DNA from: Desmodesmus armatus
Lineage: Eukaryota; Chlorophyta; Chlorophyceae; Sphaeropleales; Scenedesmaceae
Assembly (NCBI GenBank): GCA_007449985.2
Contig: VIIQ02000743.1
Location: 62,001 to 126,000 of the forward strand
Direction: 5' to 3'
DNA length: 64,000 nt
Shown here in pieces: positions 32,919 to 43,557 of the stretch (position 1 is the first letter of the stretch; each line of letters opens with the position of its first letter). The translations under genes were made by a program, and so were the position numbers. Below the pieces are notes generated by a model, which was not told the origin of the DNA, searched no databases, and saw only the letters and a program-made list of their open reading frames with translations.

Positions 32919-35900
32919 TGTAGCGCGAGGATTGTTACCGAGTTGTTTTGGACGACGCACACCACTTTTGGGCGGCACATCCTTTCCAAGTGCATGACAC
33001 TGTCAGCACATTGACCTGAACCTGGCCCTTCACAGTGTGTTGTACACACATGCGGGCTCAAACCTGACACACCTGCTGCAATTGCCACGGCTTGCTGCCA
33101 CAACTGCTACCACAGGACTTCTCCAACTGCTTCAACTGCTCCAACTGCTCCAACCACTGCAACCCTCACAACCTTACTGTGGGGCTCAGGCTGATCCGAC
33201 TCTGCTAGGAATGACACAGCATTGCATGCATTTCTACACCAAGCTGTGTCAGGCCTAGGCCGTTCCCCCCAACCAAACAAGCCTGAGACCCACCAAAAGA
33301 GAAACCACACCAACCTCAAAGCTGCACCAGCCAAGCCACACTGGCAACTGCACAAGACAGCCGGCCAAATGACCACACACAAAACACACCAATCTGCAAC
33401 GGCACAACGGGCGCAGGCAGGGACAGAGGGACAGGGTTGCAAACTGTGGCGGCAACACACGCAAAACAAGAGAAAGACAACAACCACCCGATCAAGGTGC
33501 ACTGCACAGGCTGGCAGGTATAGGCACCAGGGCCAGGTGACAGTAGGGTACAGCCAGAACCCGGCTGACACCATACCTACACTGTGCAGTGACCCTGCAC
33601 TACATTATGTAGCGCGAGGATTGTTACCGCCACAGCAGCAAAAAAAAAACACCTGCCATGTCCACAAGCCTACGACTGCGCCATAGCAGCCCGCACAGAA
33701 GCACGATCCAGATACCGAGCCAAGTTGCCGATGTTGCGGGTGAAATGCACAGCCTGCTTGAAGTCAGTGCTGCCCGTGGTAAGCACCACCACACCGTTGC
33801 CGCGAACCTCAACAACCCTGAAGGGACCCTTGACAGCTGCACCCAAAGTAGAAACAGGCCCAGACACAACCTCCAAAGCTAAATCACCAGGTTTCAACTG
33901 GGCCAGCTCACGACTACTGCCACCACGCAACGGCCAAGCAGCTGCGTTTTTGGCGAACTGCTGCCGAATCGCCTGAAACACCGTAGCATCGAAACCCTCG
34001 AACAACCGCCGCATATGATAAACATGTGAATGGGGATCAGGGCACCCAAACTCGTCAGGCACAACCGACACGTCAGCCACAGTAGCGGCAGCGATAAACT
34101 CGCGCGCTAAGGGCATGACTGGAACAGGCCGACGACCAAAAACCATCTCATGCGGTGACATGCCCAAAACAGTATGCAAACGAGCCCAGTACTGCTGCCG
34201 CATGACAGGCATACTCTGCAACCAGTGCAGGGGGTGCTCGTTGACATGCTTCACAAGCATGGCCTTGAAGGACTGAACCAGCCGCTCCACAACACCATTA
34301 GCTGCGGGGTGGCAGGCTGTGGTGTGCACATGCTTGATACCAAGCCGCGCCAGCAAGTGCTTAAACTCATCGGAAAACTCCGACCCATTGTCGGTGGTGA
34401 CATGAGAGGGCACAAAATAACGACAAATCCACGAATAATAAAAAGCGTTTGCCACAGACGGGGCCTGCTTGTCATACACGACAGCAAACTCAGCGGCCTT
34501 GGTGAAGTAGTCGATTATTAGGACAACATACGCCTTGATCGGCTTCTCAGGCATAAACAGCCTGCCATGCAGGTCAGCCACAGGCGTGTCAAACGGACCA
34601 CACAAGTCCACATGAACATGCTCAAAGGGGCCCCTGATAATGGGCTCAGTGAGGGGCGGCGGCGCAGCAATGACCAGCTTGCGCCGCTGGCACGCATCAC
34701 ACTGTGCAACAAACAACGAAACATCACGATCCAAACCACGCCAGTGGAAATGCTGCTTCATGCTAGCGCTCAACTGACGGGTACCAGCATGGCCAAGGGC
34801 ATCATGCATACAGCGAATGATGTCCCAGCGGTAAGACAAAGGTGGGCAAGTGAGCCACTGCGGGACACCAGACGTGCCATGCCGCATGACCATCAACCAA
34901 CCATCCAATCGAAGGTGAGGGCGCAAAGAAGCCGCCCTGTGGCGCACAATACGCGCTGTGCGGGAAGGCAAACCCTCCAAGAAAACCTCATCATAACCAC
35001 TGCGCACAAAGGAAAGCAAAACCTCATTGCAGTAGGGGCCACAGCTTGTGTACTGCAAGATGGGCGCAGCATCAAACAACTCCTCCAGATTGCCAAACAG
35101 CGGGTCACAACCGGGGCAGTACCACTCACCGGTGGGGACTGTGGACTGGGGAGGCATAACACAACGCAGGTGCAGGCAGCGATTGCAACCAGAACAAATG
35201 GCCATGTTATCAAAACCCCCTGGGTCTTGGCATACATCACAAACCACAGAATCAAAGTCTGCCTGCTTAGCGGCCTCGGCAGGCCAAGCAGAACTGCAGG
35301 GCACCACACCACCAGCCACACCACACACCACAGACTCACGCGTGCCATCCTCCCGCTCAAGGGTGGCTTCAGAGGCAAGGGACAAATAATCAGCCACCAC
35401 ATTAGTAGAACCCTGGATATACTCAACATCGAAATCATACTCCTGCAACTGCATAGCCCACCGCTCCAGCTTGGAGTTGGTGAATCTAGCAGTATTGAGC
35501 CACTCAAGGGCCTTGTGGTCAGTGCGCAACTGCCAGTGGCGGCCATGCAGATAATAATGAAACTTATCCACACCCCAATTGACAGCAAGACACTCCCCTT
35601 CAGTGGCGGCATAGTTCCGCTCAGCTGGGGTAAGCGCACGAGAAGCAAAAGCAATGGGGTGCTCTTCACCCGTACCCGGATGCTCCTGTGACAATACAGC
35701 ACCAATAGCCACACGGTGAGGATGAATGGCTATATGAATGAATATCAGTGGTGAGGATGAATGGCTGCTCCCAGTTGGGCAAGGCCAGCACGGGGGCCGA
35801 GCACAAAGCTTCCTTCAGAGCCTCAAAAGACACAATAGCCTCATCCGTCCACACATACGCAACATTGCGGCGCAACATAAGCTGCAAAGGAGCCGCCAAG

Positions 35901-36229
35901 AGAGCATAGCGGGGGATGTACTTCCGGTACTGCTCCATCATTTCCCGTAGTTCCCCCCAAATAATACGCACGTGTTCGATTAGAAGGAACTCAGAGACCA
36001 AACAGATGTACAGCGACAAAGGCAGCCACGTAATTTTGACGATGGCAACAGAACCGAAACACGAAACAGAACCGAGAATGTGGACCAGACAGTGTTGTTG
36101 ACTACAATCACCCGATCAAGGCGCACTGCACAGGCTGGCAGGTATAGACACCCAGGGCCAGGTGACAGTAGGGTACAGCTAGAACCCTGCTGACACCATA
36201 CCTACACTGTGCAGTGACCCTGCACTACA
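32919..36229 (-). mobile_element. Deleted Ty3/gypsy LTR retrotransposon with PHD finger in pol
   Basis: The element reads on the minus strand. The 3' LTR is 32919-33604 (686 bp; minus-strand termini TGTAGTGCAG...GCGCTACA, so TG/CA with 5-bp inverted ends). At the other end only the first ~121 bp of the LTR remain (36109-36229). The 4-bp repeat CAAA flanks the whole at 32915-32918 and 36230-36233. Between the LTR remnants lie a reverse-transcriptase end fragment and a long RNase H-PHD-integrase frame. Gag, protease, most of reverse transcriptase and most of the 5' LTR are missing. The LTR terminus (TGTAGCGCGAGGATTG) recurs at 33608, 3 bp from the inner edge of the 3' LTR. The element cannot be autonomous. 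Confidence 0.8.
33670..36019 (-). pseudogene. Ty3/gypsy pol remnant: RT end, RNase H, PHD finger, integrase
   Basis: The upstream part (36019-about 35740) encodes the end of reverse transcriptase and connection (REMMEQYRKYIPRYALLAAP, SFEALKEALCSAPVLALPNW). The frame is then broken by a ~31-bp insertion that duplicates CATTCATCCTCACC near 35750. The downstream frame (35712-33670, 680 codons) begins within RNase H (PIAFASRALTPAERNYAATE; RTDHKALEWL). A complete C4HC3 PHD finger follows at residues 158-202 (C158, C161, C173, C176, H181, C184, C199, C202). Next come the integrase zinc site (H303, H308, C338, C341) and the catalytic core D369, D441, E476 (VDLCGPFD; VTTDNGSEF; NGVVERLV). The C-terminal part (GDLALEVVSGPVSTLG, GPFRVVEVRGNGVVVL) is SH3-like as in gypsy integrases; no chromodomain was seen. 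Confidence 0.85.
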
Positions 36230-36233
36230 CAAA

Positions 36234-36582
36234 TGCACCAAATGCCTCCTTCCACACCAACACAATGCACTATCTGACACCACCTGCACTCCAAGGCACT
36301 CACAACAAAGTCATGCGCTTTGGCAACCAGCCCAACAGATCACAACCTAGCCACAGCACCAGCAGCCAATGCTCACATCACCCATAAGGCATGACGACAG
36401 TCTTAAGACAAGTATTGGGGACAGACTCACTGATATGTGGCCTATACACAACCTGGCAGCTGCTATATCAACAGCTTGAACACGATGTTCTTGCTGAAGC
36501 CAAAAGAAACTGGTTGTTGCTGTGAACCAACTTGCACATGCAGCACCAGCTCAGCACACCATACGGCAAGGTGCCAAGTACT
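36234..36582. other. Spacer downstream of ankyrin gene 3
   Basis: It carries the dispersed repeat (CACCAACACAATGCACTATC near 36257), an ACATCACCCATAAGGCATGAC block shared with 27298, and the AGCACCAGC...AAGTACTTCAGCCAGACCTGT block that follows each ankyrin gene. These shared 3' flanks show that the three ankyrin genes were copied with their surroundings. Confidence 0.6.
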
Positions 36583-38151
36583 TCAGCCAGACCTGTCACA
36601 TCCTGACTTCTTCGTGCGCTTGCTTGGCCTTCCTGCCGCCGCTGCTACTGCTGGCGTATCCAGCCCAGCTTGCCCCGCTGCACGCTTCTGTTGCCTGTGT
36701 GGTGGTGATGCCGCCGCCGCTGCTGCCGTTGCGGCTGCTGCTTCCGCTGCCGGCGCTGCGTTCTGAGCGAGGGATGCCACGCCAGCGACAGCAGCAGATG
36801 CGGCAGCGGAAGCTGCTGCTGCCACAGCTGCCTCAACAGCTGCGTCCAACACCTGCCTTGCAGCCTGCACCGCAGCACCAACGGCAGAGGTGGTGATGCC
36901 AGCAGCAGCCCCTTGCAGCTGCTGGTGGCTTCCTGCAATGCCCACTAGCAGCTGCTGCAGCTCTGGCCACCGTGCCTCGAGCTCCCTCACCCTGCCTTCA
37001 CCCGCCTCCCACTGCCCCAGCACCTCAGCTGCTAGGGACTGATTTGCAAGTGCGGCTACTGCTGCAGGCCTGTCCCGTGCCATGAGAGCCCTGAACATTT
37101 TGATGGCCATGTCTGTAGCACCTGCTGCTGCTGCTGCCTTAGCTGCTAATGCTGTAGCCTCAGTTCCCAACTGGGGAGCATCCAGCAGCACGAGCACGGT
37201 GTCGAAGTGACGACCGAGTGCTGCACAGATCAGTGGTGGCCGACCCTCTGCATCTTCAACATTCACGTCTGCACCTGCGCCCAACAAGAGCTGCACCAAC
37301 AAAGTGTGCCCATTCCATGCTGCCTTGTGTAGGGGTGTGCAACCCTCTGCGTTAGCAGCATTCACATCCGCCTGGGCGCCCAGCAGCTGCTGCGCCACTG
37401 CAGTGTGCCCATCTTGGGCGGCAACGTGCAGGGCTGTCCAGCCCTCGCCATCAACTGCATCCACTGCTGCATGTGCGCCCAACAAGAGCTGCACCACCGC
37501 AGTGTGCCCACTCCCTGCTGCTCTGTGTAAGGCTGTCCAGCCCTCTGCATCACCTGCATCCACTGCTGCATGTGCACCCAACAGCAGCTGAACCACCTCA
37601 GTGCACCCGTGCTCTGATGCCTTGTGCAGGGCTGTGGAGCCATGGGCATCAGCGGCATCCACTGCTGCATGTGCATCCAACAACAGCTGCACAATTGCAG
37701 AGTGGCTGCACTCTGATGCCACGCGCAAGGCTGTGCAGCCCTTGTGGTCCACTGCATCTACTGCTGCATGAGATCGTAACAGCAGCCGGGCCACTGAAGT
37801 GCGGCCATTTGCAGCCGCAAACTGCAGGGCTGTCACCCCCTGTGCTGCAGCAGCGTCGACTGCTGCCCCTGCGCCCAGCAAAACCCGCACCACTTTCGTC
37901 CTTCCTTGTTTAGCTGCGGCGTGAAGGGCTGTGCAGCCGCTGTTATCAGCGGCATTGACTGCTGCCTGCCTCCCCAGCAGGAGCTGCACCACTGCTGAAT
38001 GGCCACGTTTCGCTGCTTTGAACAGAGCTGTGCGGCCTTGCTCGTCAGCAGCATCTACTGCTGCGCCTGCGAGCAGAAGCTGTTCTGCTGCTGTCACGTC
38101 GCCATCTGCTGCTGCACGGTGTAAGGCTTCCCAAGCTGGTGCGTTTGACAT
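36583..38151 (-). CDS. Ankyrin-repeat protein 3 (ten repeats)
   Basis: An intronless frame of 522 residues; the start MSNAPAWEALHRAAADGD aligns with the paralogues (the frame is open to 38289). Ten ankyrin repeats cover about residues 5-335 (for example EGWTALHRAAGSGHTAVVQL). They are followed by ELEARWPELQQLLVGIAGS, an Ala-rich region and the tail RPSKRTKKSGCDRSG. The four extra repeats relative to proteins 1 and 2 lie in the middle of the array and are very alike (LLLGAHAAVDA recurs), so they probably arose by internal duplication. It is the most diverged member of the cluster. Confidence 0.85.
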   Translation of the reverse strand: MSNAPAWEALHRAAADGDVTAAEQLLLAGAAVDAADEQGRTALFKAAKRGHSAVVQLLLGRQAAVNAADNSGCTALHAAAKQGRTKVVRVLLGAGAAVDAAAAQGVTALQFAAANGRTSVARLLLRSHAAVDAVDHKGCTALRVASECSHSAIVQLLLDAHAAVDAADAHGSTALHKASEHGCTEVVQLLLGAHAAVDAGDAEGWTALHRAAGSGHTAVVQLLLGAHAAVDAVDGEGWTALHVAAQDGHTAVAQQLLGAQADVNAANAEGCTPLHKAAWNGHTLLVQLLLGAGADVNVEDAEGRPPLICAALGRHFDTVLVLLDAPQLGTEATALAAKAAAAAGATDMAIKMFRALMARDRPAAVAALANQSLAAEVLGQWEAGEGRVRELEARWPELQQLLVGIAGSHQQLQGAAAGITTSAVGAAVQAARQVLDAAVEAAVAAAASAAASAAVAGVASLAQNAAPAAEAAAATAAAAAASPPHRQQKRAAGQAGLDTPAVAAAAGRPSKRTKKSGCDRSG

Positions 38152-38528
38152 TTCCAGCTGCTTTTCTGTTGAATAGAACAACTGCAGTGACTGCTGCGAG
38201 CAGAGAAGGAAGTCCAAGATGAAGCGATCAGACAGTGCTGTTGACAGAAGAAGACAGAACACCTCACGCAATGGCAGCACCACCTTCACGACCTCAAAAG
38301 TATTTCAAGGTTATAACAGGCAAACGGTGCATCCACAACGCACGAACCTTGTGTCTTGTGCGCCAGCCTGGCAGGCAGTTCAAATCCATCCGCCCACAAT
38401 CCCTCTCAAGATCGGCGCATGCAGCCAGCTGGTCAACTCACTGCGAACCTGAAAGTTGAAGTCCGTGCTTTTGCCCCATCCATCTGGTCCGCGTGGTGTC
38501 CAGCAGTGCAGGATCACCGTTGCCACAC
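38152..38528. promoter_or_regulatory. Divergent spacer between ankyrin gene 3 and LPA1
   Basis: A 377-bp gap between two start codons on opposite strands. It must hold both promoters and 5' UTRs. No TATA box or named element could be assigned. Confidence 0.45.
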
Positions 38529-41500
38529 ATGCTTGCCTCACAAAAGCTCCGGTCAGCTCAATTGTGTTTGGTTGGACGTGCTAGCAGTACCAAATGCATA
38601 TCACGGTGCAGGAGCGTTGCTAGCCATGCGAGGCGCGGAACCACAGCAGTACGTGTGTTTGCAGCAGCAGGAACCAAATCCAGCAAGCCCACCCCATCCA
38701 CAGCAGCATCAGCAGTTGAGGCGGGCCTGAAGGAGTTTGCAGAGACAAAGGATTACAATGAAGCTGTCCGTTTGTTCAAGGCTGCACTCGATCTTAAGCC
38801 CAACAGTGAGGAAGCAGCAGCAGCACTCTTCAACCTTGGGTGTGCATATGCAAAGCTACGCAACTTCAAGGGCGCAGCGGAAGCCATCGGGACAGCTATC
38901 AATGGGCACAACCTCAAGCTCACAGTAGCACTGAAGGTAAGCAGGTAGCAAGGGGCAGGTGACGTGGATGCCCGATGTTGATGTGCAGATGCATTGCGTG
39001 TGCTCGGGTCAGCACGTTGTGAATTTTCCCGGTAGTTGCCTGCATTTCATCAACTTACAACAAGCGCAATCTTAATCTGGTTGAAGTTTCAACAGCAGGT
39101 TGGAGGGGTGGTGCTTGCCTGCAAGTAGATGTGGTGATGTGGCTGTAGGGGCAGAGCAGTGCGATGTGATAGTGGATAGTGACCAGCTGCGGTGTTTGGT
39201 GACTCGATCATAAAGCAGGTATACAGCAGCTTAGTTGGCACAAATTTGGTGTCCTTTGATTGAGGCATCAGGTTGCTGGAGCCTGCCAGTCATATCCACA
39301 ACTCCAGCCTGCGTTCAGACTGAGTTCAGGCTGGTTTCAAGCCTCTAGTAGTCTTGTGTGGGAGGAGCGTAGGCCTACTGCACTGTTCTACGCGTGCATC
39401 CCATCCCCTCAACCCTCCAGCTCCCTCCTGCCTGCTCGCTGGGTACCAGCGGGCATAGCATCCCTCCACCACACGCCACTGGCTCTCTCCACATACATGG
39501 ACCTCCACTTCCACATGGACTTTGCAATGTTGCGCAATTTCACTCTATACACTTTTGCCGGCAGGACGATATCGTTGTGCTCCAGGTTGTCCGCTGGGCT
39601 GTCTGTCAAGGGCCCTGGTTGAAGAGACATGCGTGAGCTGCGTGGAACTCCGCCTCCCACCCCCATCCCCCTACCCCACAACAACCATACACACGCATGC
39701 ACGCACAGCCCTCCGCACGCCTCTCACCGCTGACATTCCACATCATGCACTGTGGCTGCTTGTCCAAAACCAACTCAGGATGATGACTTGCGTGAGCTGC
39801 GTGACACCCGTGAGTGGATGGACATGATGGGCACTGTCAAGGGAGGCATGACGCGCGAGCAGAAGGTGCAGCTGCGCGCTGAGGCAAAGGTGAGGGTTGT
39901 GGGTGAGAGGTTGATAGGGTGCGGGGTGCAAAGGTGACCAAACAGGGAGGGGGGTCCAGGGGCGATGGCGTCAGGGTGTGTGGTGATGCAGGGGCAGAAG
40001 GTGCAGCTGAGCGCTGAGGGAAAGGTGGGGGGGGGGGGTGCAGGGGGGGGGGGGGGGAGTGAGCGGGTGCGGGGGCAGGTTGGGGGTGATGGCATCAGGG
40101 TGTGTGGTGATGCGCGAGCAGAGGGTGCAGCTGCGCGCTGAGGCAAAGGTGAGGGGGGGGGGGGCTGGCACGCCAATTGCGCATCGACAATGTGTAGAGC
40201 ATGCAGGCGATGCCAAGCCCACACCGCACAGGAGGAGTGACCATATGTGTATTTTGTGCATACCAATGGTGCTGTGGTGGATCCCGGCTGTATACTCAGC
40301 TGGGAAGCCAATTTTGGCACCCCCTGCAATTACATATGTGTCACCTTGATGTACAGGGTGCACGTTGCTCCGTATTGCAGTTGTGTTGCGATTTATGCAG
40401 CTGCCTGATCACTTGAGGGCCTGCCTAGGTGAAGGCGCAGACGCAGGTTGAGTTGGTCTGGGTTGACTAACTGATGACAGACAGCAGTGCTGGCCCCTGT
40501 CAAGCCGCTTGAGAAAGTTGGAGACATGGCAGCATCAGCACCTTGCTTCGAAAATGTTCGCGCATGCAGGGCTGCGAGGTATGCTGTGTCCTGCTGTAAC
40601 CTGTGCGCTGGTGTGTCGTCATATGGCGTTGTGCAGGCTCCCTTCCGCTTCGCCCGCGTCACGCTGTTCGGCGGTCTGGCAGCGGGTGCTGGTCTGGGGC
40701 TGCTCATCATCACCGGCAGGCTCATCAAGTCCATTCAAGGAGGGCCTGGGGCACCCCCTTTGGAGGTGAGGGCATGCATGCATTGTGGTTGGGGCTTGCA
40801 ATTTCAGGGTATGATGACTAATAAGTCAGCAAGCAGTGGGGTTGTTCAATCAGCTGGTCTGGGCCTGATCACCATCATTGGCAGGCTCATCAAGTCCATT
40901 CAGGGCGTGCCAGGGGCACCGCCTCTGGAGGTGAGGGGGCCTGCAGGATGGGGGTGATGGTGTCAGCCCAAGCAACAGCCTACTGGATAGTTTATTCCAA
41001 TGGCCAAATATGCCAAGCAGCATGCACCCCACCCACCCATCCAGAAACCATATGCCCTGACTATCTCCCTGCAGCTTGTGCCAGTCGTTCAACACTCATG
41101 TTGCTGCCGCTGCCGCCGCCGCACGTGCCGCTGTTGCTGCCGCCGCACGTGCCGCTGTTGCTGCCGCTGCTGCTGCTGATGTAGGAGTCCCTGACTAACT
41201 TTGGTGTGAACACTGCTGCGCTGGCCATCCTGGGCTTCCTGCTGCTGCGGGACCTGAAGGAGCAAAACAGAGTCACCAGCATCACAAAGAGGGAGGAGGA
41301 GCTGGGGCGGCTGCTGGTGAGATTGGCCAATTTCTGAATTTGACCTTGAAGGTTTTGAGTGAATGGGACTGCTTTAGTGCTACTTTTGGTGGGACTGAGT
41401 CACCAGCATCATGAAGAGGGAGAAGGAGCTGGGGCGACTGCTAGCGAGAGTGGGTGGCAAGGGTTGTGGAGCCTGGTTTTTGTGGATGTTCTGGTGACGA

Positions 41501-43557
41501 TGCAGGGGTGGGTTGGCGGCTTTCCTTTTGTGCTCAAGCTGGTGAGGGTTTGAGGGGATCTGGGGCCAGGGTACAACTTGGGTCATGGCAGGAGAAACGG
41601 GGCCAGCTGCTGGTCAAACTTAATTTTTTCCTCGGCACTTAGGGTTGAGGGTTTGTCGGGGTTGCTATCGTGCGGCGTCCATTTGCCTGCTGTCCTCCCT
41701 TCCCCCTGATGTGTGCTGCAGATCAAGCTGGGTACCAACAGGGTTCGGCCCTCATCAGGTTCAGGGGTGCTATCCACAGCACTGTCCGTCCCCACTTCTT
41801 GCTTGTACTAGTACTGCCACCCTCACTTGTCTGCCCCCCAATTTTATCTAAGCTTACTCTGCTCTCTGATCTGTGCTGCAACTGACACCTGTAGCATGCT
41901 GCGCAGCACAATGACAATTGAGGTTGGGAGTGCGCATCCACGAGCGCAATTGCTGCTGTGTGCTGCAGATCAAGCTTGGTACCAACCGGGTGCTGCCCCT
42001 CATCAGGTTCAGGGGTGCTGTGAGGCCCGTGATCATTGCTGGTGACCGCTCCTATGTGGAGCGCTGCATCCGTGAGGCGGAGCAGTCCAGGGATCAGCTC
42101 AGGCAGAGGGGCGTGTCAGGTAGGGCTGCTGGCTACAGGCACATGTGCACTCCCAACGAGCATTATGTCATGCTGACGCAGCCGTTGGCATAGGCACACT
42201 TTTGGTCACATGTATCCTCATTATTACACTGTGACCAATAAGGTGGCAGAACAGATAGAGCCACACACCATGAGGGAGCCAACGGCTCAGGAGCTGTGTC
42301 GCTACAACCATCAAGCTGTTATCAGGTGTGACCCATCAAGGGTTTGTAGGCGAGCTGAATCCTTCCCTCTATATCCTATCCAAGCTTGACGTGTTGATGT
42401 TGTGTTGGTCCCGCCCTGCAGTCATCCCAGTCATCTACAGCAGCAGAGACGATCCAGAGGAGAAGCTGCGAGCCCTGAAGCGCAGCATGCAGCAGCAGGA
42501 GGGGGCAGCAGCAACACGCAAGGGCTTTGGCGGCAGCAGCAGCACGCAACAGCAGCAGCAGCAGTGGCAGCCGGGGGCCAGCGGCAGTGGGATCGGCAAC
42601 TCTGAAGTCAGCTTGACAGAAGACGACAAAAAGTGGCGGTTAGAGCCCACACAACTGGAGGAGTGGGAGGTGTGTGGGTGCTACTCTGGGGCTTGTGGGG
42701 GTTGGTGTACTGCAGGGAGTGCAAGAAGTGATCATGCAAAGGTTGAAGGTATAGTAGTCATAGGCCTTGATGGTTCACATGCATTGGACAATTACAGCAT
42801 GAGCAGCAGCATTGTGTGCATCAGCCGGTAAGGTGACAAGAGATGACAGTCAAGAGCCCCCACAATTGGTGATATAGAGTGTGGGATTATCCAACAGTGC
42901 TTGTGCACCTGACCAAATTTTCAAATATCTGCCGCCCCGTGCTGGGCTGCTGCCCACGTGTTCTGTGACCTGACCCCTGGCCTGACTGGAACACCCTCAC
43001 ATTTCTGTTGTGGCGCTTGCGTGTTTTTGCAGGTCTGGGTTGAGTCCCAGAAGGAATTTGCCAAGATGGACACCAGCAAACGCAATGTGTGGATACAGGT
43101 GCGGTCACAAGGGAGGGTGCTGCCAAGGGCAACATGACGCTGCTGGTGTCAGCGCTATGGCCAGACATGGGCTTAGTACATGTCTTTGTTGTTGATGTGT
43201 GTGTGCTCCTCCCATGCAACGTGCAGCGTCAGTGGCGTTTGACTGCGGCATGCTGAACCATGTCCAAGTGACAGCATGCTTAGGGCACATTGTGATGCCT
43301 GTAGATGAACCAGTACGCCTTCTTGCGATAGGGAGCACGGTATTGGGCTGCATTGCCCCCTACACAGACTGTTTAGGGCTGATCAATCTGTGCTGCACTG
43401 CCCTGTGATGCGTACTTTGTTTCCGCAGGTGCAGCTGGACGGCACTGTGCGCAGCAGTGGTGCGGGCACCCCACCCTGGGGCAAGTTTGTGGGTGACCTG
43501 CCACCCCTGGACTCTGTGCGGACACAAATGACGGACGGCATTGGACCTTCTATCTGA
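38529..43557 (+). CDS. LPA1: LPA1/REP27-like photosystem II assembly and repair protein
   Basis: Eight exons: 38529-38936, 39779-39889, 40637-40765, 41185-41316, 41969-42119, 42422-42669, 43033-43098, 43429-43557; 457 residues, all in phase. The first ~55 residues are a transit peptide (MLASQKLRSAQLCLVGRASS). TPR helices follow (YNEAVRLFKAALDLKPNSEE, NLGCAYAKLRNFKGAAEAI). Two membrane segments lie in exons 3 and 4 (VTLFGGLAAGAGLGLLIITG and TAALAILGFLLLRDL). The stromal domain (RVLPLIRFRGAVRPVIIAGD; WEVWVESQKEFAK; VQLDGTVRSSG) matches plant LPA1 and algal REP27, which aid D1 synthesis and insertion during PSII assembly and repair in the thylakoid membrane. Exon 6 has a poly-Gln insertion. Partial copies of exons 2, 3, 4 and 5 lie in the introns. 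A TGTAA lies at 43930-43934. Confidence 0.88.
39950..40160 (+). repeat. Two intronic copies of the exon 2 donor edge of LPA1
   Basis: Copies at about 39987-40028 and 40111-40152 repeat the last ~40 bp of exon 2 (coding EQKVQLRAEAK) together with the GTGAGG or GTGGGG donor. Each is embedded in a G-rich ~125-bp tandem unit that also repeats GATGGCRTCAGGGTGTGTGG. A shorter match to the start of exon 2 (TGCGTGAGCTGCGTG) lies near 39630. Confidence 0.85.
40854..40938 (+). repeat. Intronic second copy of the LPA1 exon 3 membrane segment
   Basis: This ~80-bp copy of exon 3 reads AGLGLITIIGRLIKSIQGVP GAPPLE in phase 0 and ends in a GTGAGG donor like the real exon. TCAATCAG directly before it could act as an acceptor. 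It codes for most of the first membrane helix and could be an alternative exon or a decaying duplicate. Confidence 0.8.
41396..41452 (+). repeat. Intronic copy of the LPA1 exon 4 end
   Basis: About 50 bp match the last part of exon 4 (coding RVTSITKREEELGRLL, here with MKREKELGRLL) and the following GAGAGTGG, diverged from the GTGAGATTGG donor. Confidence 0.8.
41719..41785 (+). repeat. Intronic copy of the LPA1 exon 5 start
   Basis: TGTGCTGCAGATCAAGCTGG and the following ~45 bp repeat the acceptor and first codons of exon 5 (IKLGTNR...IRFRGA), with a one-base loss after AGGGTT that shifts the frame. The true exon lies 245 bp downstream. Confidence 0.8.

Noticed and set aside
34567..35691. 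374-codon plus-strand open frame
   Set aside because: It is antisense to the gypsy pol frame with no motif of its own; the minus frame has clear RNase H, PHD and integrase residues.
32919..36229. Active or endogenous virus
   Set aside because: The element has lost gag, most of RT and most of one LTR, and has a broken frame; there is no envelope-like frame.
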